A stretch of DNA of 64,000 nt from Moraxella nonliquefaciens (GCF_001679005.1 NZ_LXTW01000032.1:62001-126000); one strand, 5' to 3'. Shown: positions 1-9,123, counted from the stretch's first letter. Made by a program: numbers and translations. Notes: a model not told the origin generated them from the sequence alone.

Positions 1-1344
1 ATCCAAATGACGCACAGGGTCAAGCTGTGATTTTACCCAATCGGTCAAAATCGGTTTGGCAAGCGACCAAATGTCAAGCGCAGGATATAACTCACGCCCG
101 AGTCCTTCAACATGAATGAGCGTTTTTAATAACAACATGAGCTGTGGCGGTATGCTCATCTGATGACGGCGAGCGATGTTTAAAATCTCAAATAATATTC
201 CTGCAAAATCAAGCTCACTCATGGGTTTGGACACCATGGGGCTGACTGTGCGAGCCATATCAGCGATGAGTGCGTGCTTATTAGTAGATGGTGGTATCCA
301 GCCTGCATGACTGATGATGTCCACAAGGGTGGTGTAGTTGCCATTCATGACTGACAGGAGCATGCGAGCGACGATAAGCTGGTCATCTGGGGCAAGCTGT
401 CCCATAATCGCACAGTCTAGTCCAAGATAACGGGGCTGTGCGACCGCTTGCCCATCAGGCATGGTTTCCACAAAGATGTTACCAGGGTGCATGTCAGCAT
501 GAAAAAAGTTATCACGAAACACCTGAGTGAAAAATATCGTCAAGCCATTTTTGGCAAGTAACGCACGGTCATAGCCTAATGCGTCAAATTTATCAGTTTG
601 TGAGATTGGCACACCAAAAATACGCTCCGAGACCATGACCGATTTACTTGCCATATAAACTTCGGGGACATAGATGAGTGGTGAGTTTTTGAAGTTGTCT
701 CGCATGCAAGTGGCGTTGGCAGCCTCCAAGGTCAAATCAAGCTCATTTAGCATGATTTGACGATAATCCTCCACAATGCTTATAACATTCACCGCCCGAG
801 CTTGCATCATGCGAGCTGACAAATAACTGGCAAGCTCCCTTAATAACTCAAAATCTTCGATGATGACAGGGCGAATGTCAGGGCGGACGACTTTGACAAC
901 CACCTCACGACCGTCAGGCAGGCAGGCTGTATGCACCTGAGCGATACTGGCCCCAGCAAGTGGCTTATCATCAAAGCGACTAAAAATCTCAGTGATGGGT
1001 TTGCCCAATCCTGTTTTGGGGTTTTCTATTTCATCTTTTAAAATCTGAACGTCAAAGGGGGCGACTTTGTCTTGTAGTAGCGATAACTGGGCGATGATGT
1101 CAGGGGGCAGCAAATCGGAGCGAGTGGATAGCAGTTGCCCAAGTTTTAAGAACAGTGTCCCCATCTCTTCTAAGGCAAGTTTGACCCCCAAAGGATTGTG
1201 TGATTTGCCAAGACTTGCTGGGTGCATTCTGATGAGTCGTGCCAGTGCATTAAGTTGTGGTACGTTAGCAATATGCGTATCTAGGCGATATTTGGCACAA
1301 ATGCGATACAGGTCAAACAGGCGATTTTTATAAGAGATGAGCAT
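1..1344 (-). CDS. ubiB: UbiB, ubiquinone biosynthesis ABC1/ADCK-type atypical kinase (partial, runs off window start)
   Basis: Reading from the ATG at 1344 towards position 1 there are 448 open codons with no stop, so the C-terminal part lies outside the window (the E. coli protein is about 546 residues). The family-defining KxGQ motif is visible as FLKLGQLLSTR near residues 65-75. The catalytic-loop equivalent ADMHPGNIF lies near residue 283 and the metal-binding LGLDCAIMG near 305. UbiB is a membrane-associated ATPase/kinase-like protein that supports the ubiquinone-synthesis complex. It is the last gene seen of a minus-strand group, 131 bp after ubiE. Usually ubiJ sits between ubiE and ubiB; there is no room for it here. 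Confidence 0.93.
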   Translation of the reverse strand, partial: MLISYKNRLFDLYRICAKYRLDTHIANVPQLNALARLIRMHPASLGKSHNPLGVKLALEEMGTLFLKLGQLLSTRSDLLPPDIIAQLSLLQDKVAPFDVQILKDEIENPKTGLGKPITEIFSRFDDKPLAGASIAQVHTACLPDGREVVVKVVRPDIRPVIIEDFELLRELASYLSARMMQARAVNVISIVEDYRQIMLNELDLTLEAANATCMRDNFKNSPLIYVPEVYMASKSVMVSERIFGVPISQTDKFDALGYDRALLAKNGLTIFFTQVFRDNFFHADMHPGNIFVETMPDGQAVAQPRYLGLDCAIMGQLAPDDQLIVARMLLSVMNGNYTTLVDIISHAGWIPPSTNKHALIADMARTVSPMVSKPMSELDFAGILFEILNIARRHQMSIPPQLMLLLKTLIHVEGLGRELYPALDIWSLAKPILTDWVKSQLDPVRHLD

Positions 1345-1449
1345 GGTTTTGACAAAATTGGGTTTAGATCAAAGGCAAATTTGTTGATTAAAAATGCCTT
1401 TTTAGGTGAAATGTCGGAGCGTGTGATTTTACCTATGATTTAAAATCAG

Positions 1450-1478
1450 TCTATAAACAATCAATCTATAAACAATCA
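1450..1478. repeat. 15-bp tandem duplication at the ubiE stop codon
   Basis: The unit tctataaacaatcaa is present twice in tandem; the last base of the second copy differs. The second copy carries the ubiE stop codon (1476-1478). It is one of several short tandem duplications in the intergenic DNA of this window. Confidence 0.8.
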
Positions 1479-2306
1479 GCGAGCCTTAAAACCACGATGC
1501 ACCGCCACGATACCGCCTGTTAAATTATGATAATCACAGTTGATAAAATCCGCCTGTGTCATCATGGTTTTTAGCGTGTCTTGATCAGGGTGCATGCGAA
1601 TGCTTTCGGCAAGGTATTGATAGCTTTCACCATCTCCTGCAACTACTTTACCCATAAGTGGTAGGGCGGTGAATGAATATAAATCATAAGCTTTTGATAA
1701 CGGTTCAAACACAGGCTTGCTAAATTCTAACACCAAAAGTCTGCCACCTGGTTTTAGCACACGGTGCATGGCTTCTAGGGCTTTTTGTTTATCGGTAACG
1801 TTGCGAAGCCCAAAGCTGATGGTGACCAAATCAAATGTGTTATCGGCAAAGGGTTCTAAGGTTTCGGCATTGGCAAGTACAAAATCAACGTTATTACAGC
1901 CTGCATTGATAAGACGAGTGCGACCAACTTCTAGCATGGATTGGTTGATGTCAGATAAGACCACACGCCCCAAGCGACCAACTTTGCGACTAAATACTTT
2001 TGCCAAATCGCCCGTACCACCTGCAATATCAAGGACATGCTGTCCTGCACGCACACCACTCATTTTGATGGCAAATCGCTTCCAAAGCCGATGAATGCCA
2101 AAACTCATCAAGTCATTCATGATGTCGTATTTTGTTGCAACCGATGTAAATACCTGTCCGACCTTGGCTTCTTTTTCATGAGCATTGATGGTCTGATAGC
2201 CAAAATGAGTGGTTTCGCCCACATTGTTGGAGTAGTGATTGTTGGTGTGTTGCCCATTAGTTTGGGCATTGATTTGAGCATCATCGCCGTTGGCAGGGGT
2301 TTGCAT
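1476..2306 (-). CDS. ubiE: UbiE, demethylmenaquinone / 2-methoxy-6-polyprenyl-1,4-benzoquinol methylase
   Basis: SAM-dependent C-methyltransferase of ubiquinone (and menaquinone) synthesis. The family start ETTHFGYQTI, the SAM motif VLDIAGGTGD (about residues 91-100), ISFGLRNVTD and the C-terminal RMHPDQDTL block are all present and closely match E. coli UbiE. The frame is open up to an ATG at 2372 (298 aa), but I prefer the ATG at 2306 (276 aa): AAGGA lies nine bases before it, and nothing comparable precedes 2372. Even so, about 30 polar Asn/Gln/His-rich residues precede the conserved start, so the N-terminus is longer than the usual 251 aa. Co-directional with the FFLEELY-type gene upstream and ubiB downstream. 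Confidence 0.95.
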   Translation of the reverse strand: MQTPANGDDAQINAQTNGQHTNNHYSNNVGETTHFGYQTINAHEKEAKVGQVFTSVATKYDIMNDLMSFGIHRLWKRFAIKMSGVRAGQHVLDIAGGTGDLAKVFSRKVGRLGRVVLSDINQSMLEVGRTRLINAGCNNVDFVLANAETLEPFADNTFDLVTISFGLRNVTDKQKALEAMHRVLKPGGRLLVLEFSKPVFEPLSKAYDLYSFTALPLMGKVVAGDGESYQYLAESIRMHPDQDTLKTMMTQADFINCDYHNLTGGIVAVHRGFKAR

Positions 2307-2473
2307 GGCGGATTGTCCTTGGGGTTTGCCTGTGGGTAGGATATTAGGGTTGGTAAAGTTATGGTTGGTCATGGCTGTTTTTTTCCGAATTTAAAATAAG
2401 AACACAGTTATTATACGCTAATTTGGATGATAATGGGCGTGTTTTTAAAAATTGTTGCAAGATGGACAATCAC

Positions 2474-3178
2474 TCACCTGTGAATTTCATGGATGATGGC
2501 AAGTTCATTTGCCACAAATGGTACGGTAAAATCATCAATGCGTTTTAAGGGTTTTATGGCAAGCAGTCCATCTCCAATAAAGTCATATAATGGCTGATAG
2601 CCGTTATCATATGCCATGCCTTTGGCAAGTTTGAAAGCATTTTGTAGGATGAAAGAATTAAAATATTGATAAGACTGCTCACACACCTCTTTGATGGCGT
2701 AGACCTGAGTGATGCGTTCATCTTTGGCATTGACGTTTTTGTATACATCGTACATGAGTGCATCATTAATGCCTGTGCTTGCGTAAGCTGTGCCAAAATC
2801 ATCCAGCAAGGAGCTTGCCAATGCCAAATCAAGAGCGATGGCATCTATCGCCAAACGTACGCCCTGCACGCCTGCTTTTAGAGCATTGCTGGGGATGAGT
2901 TTTTCAAGCCTGCCAGAGCCATTTAGGGCGTTTACCCCTGCGGTTAAAAGTTGGTCAGCGAGCACATCAAAATCATCATTGCCATAAATGCGTTCAATGA
3001 GATAATTGGCAAGTGGGGTGGTTTTGTCATCAGTAAATAGAGCATGATTGGTGCGTTTAATGCGTGCCTTTTGCCATGCTTGCACGTCGCCAAGTGCCTG
3101 TTTTAAGATGGGGCTTGTGTGATGGGGCAGGGCTTGATAGGCTTTTAGCATATCGACTAGGGTTTGGATTTGGGACAT
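2474..3178 (-). CDS. FFLEELY-motif-type protein of unknown function
   Basis: A 234-aa soluble, mostly helical protein without signal peptide or membrane segment. I place it in the poorly characterised FFLEELY-motif group from two patterns. The first is ANYLIERIYGNDDF at about residues 57-70, a diverged form of the FFLEELYG signature. The second is the end of the protein, with LYDFIGDGLLAI and a final run of regularly spaced helix residues as in that group. No catalytic motif is evident. It is the first gene of a minus-strand set with ubiE and ubiB, which suggests but does not show a link to quinone synthesis. No clear ribosome-binding site precedes the ATG at 3178. The family assignment is from memory of the pattern. 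Confidence 0.6.
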   Translation of the reverse strand: MSQIQTLVDMLKAYQALPHHTSPILKQALGDVQAWQKARIKRTNHALFTDDKTTPLANYLIERIYGNDDFDVLADQLLTAGVNALNGSGRLEKLIPSNALKAGVQGVRLAIDAIALDLALASSLLDDFGTAYASTGINDALMYDVYKNVNAKDERITQVYAIKEVCEQSYQYFNSFILQNAFKLAKGMAYDNGYQPLYDFIGDGLLAIKPLKRIDDFTVPFVANELAIIHEIHR

Positions 3179-3382
3179 GGTGTTAATTTTGTTGGTGGGT
3201 TAAAGTGGGGTTAAATGGGTTAAGGCTGAGTTAAAAGTTGGGTTAAAAGGTCGGGTTTGTGGGCTTGATGGTATTGTTTTTCACAAGGCGTGCAGAGCCA
3301 ACCCCTGCACTCCCATTTTATTTAAAATCATGGCGATTTAAACGGTTTTGCTACCATAAAAATACCAACTGGTCGGTTTTTA

Positions 3383-4699
3383 TTAAACGCTCTCGCCACG
3401 CCACAAATCGTCCAAGCTCTCACGCTCACGCACAACCCGATGAGAACCGTCATCACACATCACCTCAGCAGGTCTGGGGCGGGTGTTGTAGTTGCTTGCC
3501 ATGACAAAGCCATACGCTCCTGCCCCTGTGATGGCAAGGGTATCGTCTACATTTAGGGCAAGGGTGCGATTTTTTGCCAAAAAATCAGATGATTCGCACA
3601 CCGAACCGACAACGTCCCAAACTTTGGCGGCAGCGATGGTGGATAAATCAGTGGGAATGACTGCCATGACAGAGCCGTATAGGGCAGGGCGTATGAGTTC
3701 ACACATGGATGCGTCTACGATGGCGAAATTTTTGTGTTCAGTGGGTTTTAGTACGTCCACGTTGGTTAGGAGCATTCCTGCATTGGCACAGATATTTCTG
3801 CCAGGTTCTAGGTGTAGACCCAGTCCATATTTTTTTTGTAAATCAAGCAGTTTGGGCAGTAGGGCATTGGCATATTCGCTCACACTGGCAGGGGTCTCAT
3901 CCACATAACGCACGCCCAAACCTCCACCTAGGTCTATATGGTCTAAGGTGATGCCCTGTGTGTGCAATGTGTCAATGAGTTCTATGATTTTATCCAACGC
4001 ATCCACAAAAGGTTGCGTGTTGCTAAGCTGTGAACCGATGTGGCAATCTATGCCAATGATATCAAGATTTGGCAAAGTGTTGGCAAAATGATATGCGTCT
4101 ATGGCGTTATCATGACTGATGCCAAATTTGTCCTCTTTTAAGCCTGTTGAGATATAAGGATGGGTTTTGGCATCTACATCAGGATTGATACGCAAGGCGA
4201 TGGGGGCGGTTTTACCAAGGCGACCTGCTATCTGACTGATAAGCTCAATCTCACTCATCGCCTCCACATTAAAACACCCAATCCCTGCATTTAGGGCGGT
4301 GATGATGTCATTTTTGGTTTTGCCCACGCCTGAATAGACAACTTTTTGTGCCTGTCCGCCTGCTTTTAACACACGGGCAAGTTCACCTACCGATACGATA
4401 TCAAAGCCTGCCCCTGCATGAGCAAGTGTGGCAAGTACGGCAAGGTTTGAATTGGATTTGACCGCATAACAAATTTGCACATTTGACAGTGGGGCAAAAC
4501 TTGCCACATAGGTACGGTAATTGGCAAGTAGGGCATTTTTGCTGTATACATAAAGCGGAGTGCCATAGGTTTGGGTCAGGGTTTTGGTGCTGACATTGTC
4601 AATAAAAAGCGTGTTGTCTTGATAATGAATAAAGGGTAAATCTGCCACATGCGTGTGTGGGTCTATCGTCAGGGTTGGATGTTTGGTGCTGTCTGCCAT
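3383..4699 (-). CDS. lysA: LysA, diaminopimelate decarboxylase
   Basis: PLP-dependent enzyme that decarboxylates meso-diaminopimelate to L-lysine, the last step of lysine synthesis. At 438 aa it is slightly longer than E. coli LysA (420). The PLP-lysine motif CYAVKSNSN (Lys81), the HIGSQ block, the glycine-rich LDHIDLGGGLG, the substrate-binding CESSDF (Cys368) and the GAYGFVMASNYN block near residue 397 are all intact. It is transcribed on the minus strand, divergent from ubiA across a 230-bp AT-rich spacer that must hold both promoters. In many gammaproteobacteria lysA neighbours dapF; here the downstream neighbour is the FFLEELY-type gene about 200 bp away. Confidence 0.96.
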   Translation of the reverse strand: MADSTKHPTLTIDPHTHVADLPFIHYQDNTLFIDNVSTKTLTQTYGTPLYVYSKNALLANYRTYVASFAPLSNVQICYAVKSNSNLAVLATLAHAGAGFDIVSVGELARVLKAGGQAQKVVYSGVGKTKNDIITALNAGIGCFNVEAMSEIELISQIAGRLGKTAPIALRINPDVDAKTHPYISTGLKEDKFGISHDNAIDAYHFANTLPNLDIIGIDCHIGSQLSNTQPFVDALDKIIELIDTLHTQGITLDHIDLGGGLGVRYVDETPASVSEYANALLPKLLDLQKKYGLGLHLEPGRNICANAGMLLTNVDVLKPTEHKNFAIVDASMCELIRPALYGSVMAVIPTDLSTIAAAKVWDVVGSVCESSDFLAKNRTLALNVDDTLAITGAGAYGFVMASNYNTRPRPAEVMCDDGSHRVVRERESLDDLWRGESV

Positions 4700-4929
4700 G
4701 AGTTTTTTCCGTCAAAATGGGATGGGCAAGATGAGATTATTTTAACAAAAAAAATCTGATTTGCCATTTTTATTTTAAAAATAATTGGGATTTGGGCAAA
4801 ATGTATGACGATTTTTTCATATATTCTTCACATATTTTCATATAAATCATTTTTCAATTTTGTATCATTCAATTTTATATAAAAAGTTATTTTGTGATAA
4901 AATGACCCAAAAATTCACCATTTGACATC

Positions 4930-5850
4930 ATGACCATAACCACTGATACCTTTAAAGACAAATTCATCGCATGGTTACAACTCATCCGCTTTGATAAGCC
5001 TGTGGGGACGGAGCTTTTGTTGTATCCAACCTTGTGGGCGTTGTTTTTGGCAAATGCCAGCATAGAGCGATTGCCGAGCGTGGTGCATGTCATCATTTTT
5101 ACGCTTGGGGCGTTCATCATGCGAGCGGCAGGCTGTGCCATCAATGACTTTGCTGACCGCAGGGTGGATGCACAGGTGAAACGCACCAAAAATCGCCCAC
5201 TTGCAGATGGACGATTGACAGCAAAGACGGCTGTTTTAACTTTTGTGGGACTGTCTGGATTGTCAGCATGTTTGTTGTTTTTTTTGCCTGTGCAGGTGTT
5301 TTATTGGTCACTGATAGCACTGGCTCTTGCTTTTATTTATCCATTCACAAAACGCCATACACACTTGCCACAGGTTGTGCTGGCCATGGCGTTTGGTTGG
5401 GCGGTGCCAATGGCATTTGTGGCGGTTAATAGTGAACATGGGCAAGGCGGTGTTGGTGTGGTAGGTTGGCTTGTCTTTGTTGCTTATATGTGCTGGACGG
5501 TGGCGTATGATACGATGTACGCCATGTGCGACCGTGATGATGATGTTAAAATTGGAGTTAAGTCTACCGCCATTTTATTTGAGCGGTGGTTTGGCGATAA
5601 GGATGTTTATTTTGTCATGGCATTACATGGTATATTTTTGGTCATCATGACGGCACTGGTGCATCACTTTTTTGGATGGTGGTCTGCCTGTGGGTTGGCG
5701 ATGGGTTTGGCGGTGTTGTTTGCCATACAATATACAAAAATCAAAACTCGTGAACGCCTAAATTGCTTTACCGCCTTTTGTCAAAATGCGTGGGTAGGAC
5801 GGTATGTGTTTTTGTATGTGGCATTGCTGTCGCTTATGATGTATGGTTAG
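4930..5850 (+). CDS. ubiA: UbiA, 4-hydroxybenzoate polyprenyltransferase
   Basis: Integral membrane prenyltransferase that attaches the polyprenyl tail to 4-hydroxybenzoate, the first committed membrane step of ubiquinone synthesis. The 306-aa product has about eight hydrophobic segments. Both Asp-rich Mg-diphosphate sites are present: NDFADRRVD at residues 72-80 and DRDDDVKIGVKST at 201-213. Length fits the family (E. coli 290). The sequence gttattttgtgataaaat about 30 bases upstream resembles an extended -10 promoter. No ubiC is visible beside it; the closest ubiquinone genes are ubiE and ubiB about 2.5 kb away on the opposite strand. Confidence 0.95.
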   Translation: MTITTDTFKDKFIAWLQLIRFDKPVGTELLLYPTLWALFLANASIERLPSVVHVIIFTLGAFIMRAAGCAINDFADRRVDAQVKRTKNRPLADGRLTAKTAVLTFVGLSGLSACLLFFLPVQVFYWSLIALALAFIYPFTKRHTHLPQVVLAMAFGWAVPMAFVAVNSEHGQGGVGVVGWLVFVAYMCWTVAYDTMYAMCDRDDDVKIGVKSTAILFERWFGDKDVYFVMALHGIFLVIMTALVHHFFGWWSACGLAMGLAVLFAIQYTKIKTRERLNCFTAFCQNAWVGRYVFLYVALLSLMMYG

Positions 5851-5876
5851 CTTGCAGATAAAATCAGATAAAATAA

Positions 5877-5910
5877 GGCAAAAAGACTGGGTGTCTGTTA
5901 CCCAATCTTT
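5877..5910 (-). terminator. Intrinsic terminator of mnmA overlapping its stop codon
   Basis: On the minus strand the sequence AAAGATTGGGT, a seven-base loop, then ACCCAGTCTTTTTG forms a stem with one mismatch followed by a T-run. The mnmA stop codon (5898-5900) is inside the stem. On the plus strand it lacks a clear T-run, so it serves mainly mnmA. Confidence 0.65.
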
Positions 5911-7076
5911 GCATTTGTCCCATCAATCACCCCACCCCCTAAGCAAATGTCGCCATCATAAAACACAACCGATTGCCCTTGTGTTACCGCACGCTGAGCT
6001 TCATCAAACACCACTTTGACTTTATCGCCTGTCTCATCAAGGGCAAACACCGTACAATCTTGGTCACTCTGGCGATAGCGGGTTTTGGCGGTGCATCTAA
6101 AACCTTGCTTGCCAAAAATCTGAACAGGGGGGGCAATTCCCCAATCCAGTTTATAAGCGGTGAGTTCGTCAGATTGTAACATGGCGTGGTCATGCCCCTG
6201 TCCGACGATGAGACGGTTATTTGTCAGGTCTTTGTGTAACACAAACCACGGCTCTTCAGGGCGATTTGCCACACCGCCGATGCCAATACCGCCACGCTGT
6301 CCGATGGTGTAATACATCAAGCCATCATGTGTGCCGATTTTTATGCCATCATCGGTGTAGATATCGCCTTTTTGGGCAGGTAAATACTGTTGTAAAAAAT
6401 CTTTAAACTTGCGTTCGCCAATAAAGCAAATCCCTGTGGAGTCCTTTTTGCTGGCGGTGATAAGGTCATATTTTTGGGCAATGGCTCGCACTTGTGGCTT
6501 TTCAAGCTCACCGATGGGAAAAAGTGTCTTAGCGATTTTGTCGCCCCCCACAGCGTGTAAAAAATAACTTTGGTCTTTATTGGTGTCCAAACCACGCAGC
6601 AACTGGGCCCTGCCATCTTGACCAAAACCACGGCGTGCGTAATGTCCTGTGGCGATAAAATCTGCCCCAAGTCCAAATTGTGGCCCAGACGCATAATCCA
6701 AAAAGGCTTTAAATTTAATTTCTTTGTTGCATAAAATATCAGGGTTTGGCGTGCGTCCTGCTTGATATTCTGCCAAAAAATGTTCAAAAACATTGTCCCA
6801 ATATTCCATGGCAAAGTTGGCGGTGTGTAATTTAATACCGATTTTATCCGCCACCGCTTGGGCGTCGGCAAGGTCAGTCATGGCGGTGCAGTATTCACTG
6901 CCATCATCTTCTTCCCAGTTTTTCATAAACAAGCCTTCAACATGAAAGCCTGCTTGTTGTAACAAAACAGCCGATACCGAGCTGTCCACACCGCCAGACA
7001 TGCCAACGATGACTTTAATGTCTTTGGGGGCTTTGCCATAAAATTGGGCAATATCAGATAGACGGTAGGCGTTCAT
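5898..7076 (-). CDS. mnmA: MnmA, tRNA-specific 2-thiouridylase
   Basis: Thiolates U34 of tRNA-Lys, -Glu and -Gln using sulfur relayed from a cysteine desulfurase. The 392-aa product has the N-terminal PP-loop motif SGGVDSS (residues 27-33), the family motif TGHYAR (143-148) and the two catalytic cysteines: Cys116 in NPDILCNKEIKF and Cys217 in TGICFIGERKF. The C-terminal beta-barrel region follows. MnmA acts on the same wobble uridine as MnmG, which is encoded at 9550. It stands alone on the minus strand, divergent from ispF. Confidence 0.97.
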   Translation of the reverse strand: MNAYRLSDIAQFYGKAPKDIKVIVGMSGGVDSSVSAVLLQQAGFHVEGLFMKNWEEDDGSEYCTAMTDLADAQAVADKIGIKLHTANFAMEYWDNVFEHFLAEYQAGRTPNPDILCNKEIKFKAFLDYASGPQFGLGADFIATGHYARRGFGQDGRAQLLRGLDTNKDQSYFLHAVGGDKIAKTLFPIGELEKPQVRAIAQKYDLITASKKDSTGICFIGERKFKDFLQQYLPAQKGDIYTDDGIKIGTHDGLMYYTIGQRGGIGIGGVANRPEEPWFVLHKDLTNNRLIVGQGHDHAMLQSDELTAYKLDWGIAPPVQIFGKQGFRCTAKTRYRQSDQDCTVFALDETGDKVKVVFDEAQRAVTQGQSVVFYDGDICLGGGVIDGTNAKIG

Positions 7077-7174
7077 GGTTGTCTCTTTTTATCAAATTGT
7101 GGTAAAATTGTGCCATTATATAGGGCTTGCCAGTCATTTTACAAGCCTTGTCCACAATAAATCAAAAAGGCTTG

Positions 7175-7663
7175 ATGATGATAAAAATCGGTCAAGGCAT
7201 AGATGTGCATTCATTCACACAGGGTGATTTTGTGATGCTTGGCGGTGTACCCATTCCCCACAGCCATGGCATAAAGGCTCATTCAGATGGCGATGTACTG
7301 CTACATGCTTTATCAGATGCCCTTTTGGGAGCGTTGGCTTTGGGCGATATTGGACAGCATTTTCCTGATACAGATGATGCTTATCAAGGTGCTGATAGCA
7401 AAGTTTTGCTAAAACATGTTTATGCGTTGGTGCAAGCACAAGGCTACACGCTTGGTAACGCTGACATGACGGTCATTTGTGAATTACCGAAGCTATCACC
7501 GCACAACTTTGCCATGCGTGAGTGCATTGCAGGCGTGTTGGGTGTCAGTGTAGACTGTGTGAGTATCAAGGCAACCACCAACGAAAAAATGGGCTGGATA
7601 GGGCGTGGTGAGGGCATTTGGGCAAGTGCGACGGTGCTGCTTATTAAAAACCATGCCTATTAA
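7175..7663 (+). CDS. ispF: IspF, 2-C-methyl-D-erythritol 2,4-cyclodiphosphate synthase
   Basis: Fifth step of the MEP isoprenoid pathway: converts CDP-methylerythritol 2-phosphate to the cyclodiphosphate and CMP. The Zn ligands of the GQGIDVH motif (Asp10, His12) and the HSDGDVLLHALSDALLGA block are intact. The frame also opens at a TTG at 7127, but the ATG at 7175 (162 aa) has an aaaagg ribosome site just before it and matches the usual 155-162 aa length. The partner ispD is not adjacent. The product feeds the polyprenyl chain used by UbiA. Confidence 0.96.
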   Translation: MMIKIGQGIDVHSFTQGDFVMLGGVPIPHSHGIKAHSDGDVLLHALSDALLGALALGDIGQHFPDTDDAYQGADSKVLLKHVYALVQAQGYTLGNADMTVICELPKLSPHNFAMRECIAGVLGVSVDCVSIKATTNEKMGWIGRGEGIWASATVLLIKNHAY

Positions 7664-7703
7664 AAACAGTGGTGTGCTTGTTTGGTTTATTTTTGTCATT
7701 GAC

Positions 7704-7737
7704 AATAAATATGGGGTCTAAATAAATATGGGGTCTA
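7704..7737 (+). repeat. 17-bp tandem duplication immediately before the isochorismatase-like gene
   Basis: Two exact copies of aataaatatggggtcta abut the ATG at 7739. Each copy brings a ggggt element, so the ribosome-binding region of the next gene is duplicated. Confidence 0.85.
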
Positions 7738-7738
7738 A

Positions 7739-8305
7739 ATGATTGCTAAAAATACCGCTTTATTGCTCATTGACTTACAACAAGGCTTTTATGATGAAGC
7801 CTACTGGGGCGGTCATCGCAATAACCCACATTGCGAGCAGGTTTGTTTTGAACTACTTAGCCATTGGCGAGAGCAAGATTTGCCCATTTTTCACATTCGT
7901 CATTCATCGACCACGCCCCAATCACGCTTACACCCCACACATCAAGGTTTTAATTGGATTGAACTGACTAAGCCCCAAGCTCATGAAACTGTCATTACAA
8001 AGCATGTCAATAGCGGTTTTATTGGCACAGATTTACAGCAGCAACTGACCAAAGCGGGCATTGATACGCTTGTTCTTGTTGGGCTGACAACCAACCACTG
8101 TGTATCCACAACCGCACGCATGGCAGCTAATTTGGGCTTTACCACTTTTGTGGTATCCGATGGCACAGCGACTTTTGATAGAATGGGAGCAACTGGCGAG
8201 CGATTTGACAGTCAGCTTGTCCATGAAATCAGTCTTGCCAATTTGCATGGTGAATTTGCCACTGTACTTACAAGTGCTGAACTTTTACATAAATACACCT
8301 TGTAA
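7739..8305 (+). CDS. Isochorismatase-family cysteine hydrolase
   Basis: 188-aa cytoplasmic hydrolase of the isochorismatase-like fold. The catalytic triad can be placed at Asp12 (LLIDLQQGF), Lys88 (ITKHVNSGF) and Cys121 (TTNHCVSTTAR). The active cysteine argues for a nicotinamidase-, N-carbamoylsarcosine- or other amide-cleaving member rather than a true isochorismatase. The substrate cannot be read from sequence, and the neighbours ispF and grxD give no hint. The ATG directly follows a duplicated 17-bp element. Confidence 0.87.
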   Translation: MIAKNTALLLIDLQQGFYDEAYWGGHRNNPHCEQVCFELLSHWREQDLPIFHIRHSSTTPQSRLHPTHQGFNWIELTKPQAHETVITKHVNSGFIGTDLQQQLTKAGIDTLVLVGLTTNHCVSTTARMAANLGFTTFVVSDGTATFDRMGATGERFDSQLVHEISLANLHGEFATVLTSAELLHKYTL

Positions 8306-8357
8306 AAATTGCCATTTGCCCCCATAATAACCCAAATTTCTCAAATCGGAGCGAACC

Positions 8358-8693
8358 ATGACCGACATCAACCCAGAAACCAAAACCTTAATTGAAAACC
8401 AAATCAAAGACCATGCTGTCCTACTGTATATGAAAGGCACGCCCCAGTTTCCCCAATGTGGATTTTCAGCGCGTGCCATTGAAGTGTTAACACAAATCGG
8501 TCGTCCTTTTGCTTTTGTGAATATTTTGGAGAATCCTGAAATTCGCTCAACCCTGCCATTGATCGCCAATTGGCCAACCTTTCCACAGCTTTGGGTTAAT
8601 GGTGAGTTAATCGGTGGTAGTGATATCATTTTACAAATGTACCAATCAGGAGAGCTAAAACCACTCATTGAAGAGCATAGCCCAGAGGTCTGA
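8358..8693 (+). CDS. grxD: GrxD, monothiol glutaredoxin (CGFS type)
   Basis: 111-aa thioredoxin-fold protein with the monothiol site CGFS at residues 34-37. It also has the cis-Pro region TFPQLWVNGELIGGSD, which binds glutathione and a bridging 2Fe-2S cluster. In bacteria this class carries and transfers iron-sulfur clusters, often with BolA proteins. Length is standard. It is followed by a strong terminator at 8702-8730, so transcription probably ends here. Confidence 0.96.
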   Translation: MTDINPETKTLIENQIKDHAVLLYMKGTPQFPQCGFSARAIEVLTQIGRPFAFVNILENPEIRSTLPLIANWPTFPQLWVNGELIGGSDIILQMYQSGELKPLIEEHSPEV

Positions 8694-8701
8694 TGGCGAC
8701 A

Positions 8702-8730
8702 ATCGGTTATTTTAGATAACCGATTTTTAT
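8702..8730 (+). terminator. Intrinsic terminator after grxD
   Basis: A perfect nine-base stem, ATCGGTTAT / ATAACCGAT, with a five-base loop is followed by TTTTTAT. Confidence 0.85.
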
Positions 8731-8741
8731 TGATAACCATG

Positions 8742-8766
8742 ATAAGCACTAAATAATAAGCACTAA
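8742..8766 (+). repeat. 14-bp-period duplication before the unknown paralogue pair
   Basis: The element ataagcactaa occurs twice with a 14-base period, directly before the ribosome-binding site (aaggtg) of the gene at 8776. Confidence 0.65.
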
Positions 8767-8775
8767 GGTGATGTG

Positions 8776-9123
8776 ATGCTTGATGAAGGTTTTATTCATA
8801 AAAACAGTCAACAAATTGTAGAGTTGTGCCAAACACCTGACACAGCATTGACCGCATTGGCATATTGGATAAAATACGAAAATGTTGAACAAGATGCCAT
8901 CTGTGCTATTTACAAGCGAATTTGTGCAGACATGGATGTGCAATCGGCTTATTATTTGGTGCGAATCATACAGGCCATATCAGAGCCAAATTGTCCCATA
9001 GACATACAGCCGTTAATAAAGATGGTCAGTGAATTTGGGGGTGAACTTAACAATTCATTATCCATGCTGGTCAATCAAGAGATGTTAGAACAAATCCGAC
9101 AAGAAAGCGGTGTATTTTCATGA
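8776..9123 (+). CDS. Unknown protein, first of two tandem paralogues
   Basis: 115 aa from the ATG at 8776; a GTG three bases upstream is also possible, and aaggtg serves either. No signal peptide or membrane segment is visible, and the sequence looks all-helical. It is clearly homologous to the next gene: both share a Q-I-x-x-L-C-Q-x-P-x-T-A-L start, an A-x-C-A-x-Y-x-R middle, D-V-x-x-A-Y-Y-L, and an L-I-x-M-V segment. I do not recognise the family. The gene overlaps its paralogue by four bases (ATGA), so the two are probably co-translated. Confidence 0.75.
   Translation: MLDEGFIHKNSQQIVELCQTPDTALTALAYWIKYENVEQDAICAIYKRICADMDVQSAYYLVRIIQAISEPNCPIDIQPLIKMVSEFGGELNNSLSMLVNQEMLEQIRQESGVFS

Noticed and set aside
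4700..4929. Repeats of ttttcatat in the lysA-ubiA spacer as a CRISPR or integration site
   Set aside because: Short, irregular AT-rich motifs without regular spacing; ordinary divergent promoter region.
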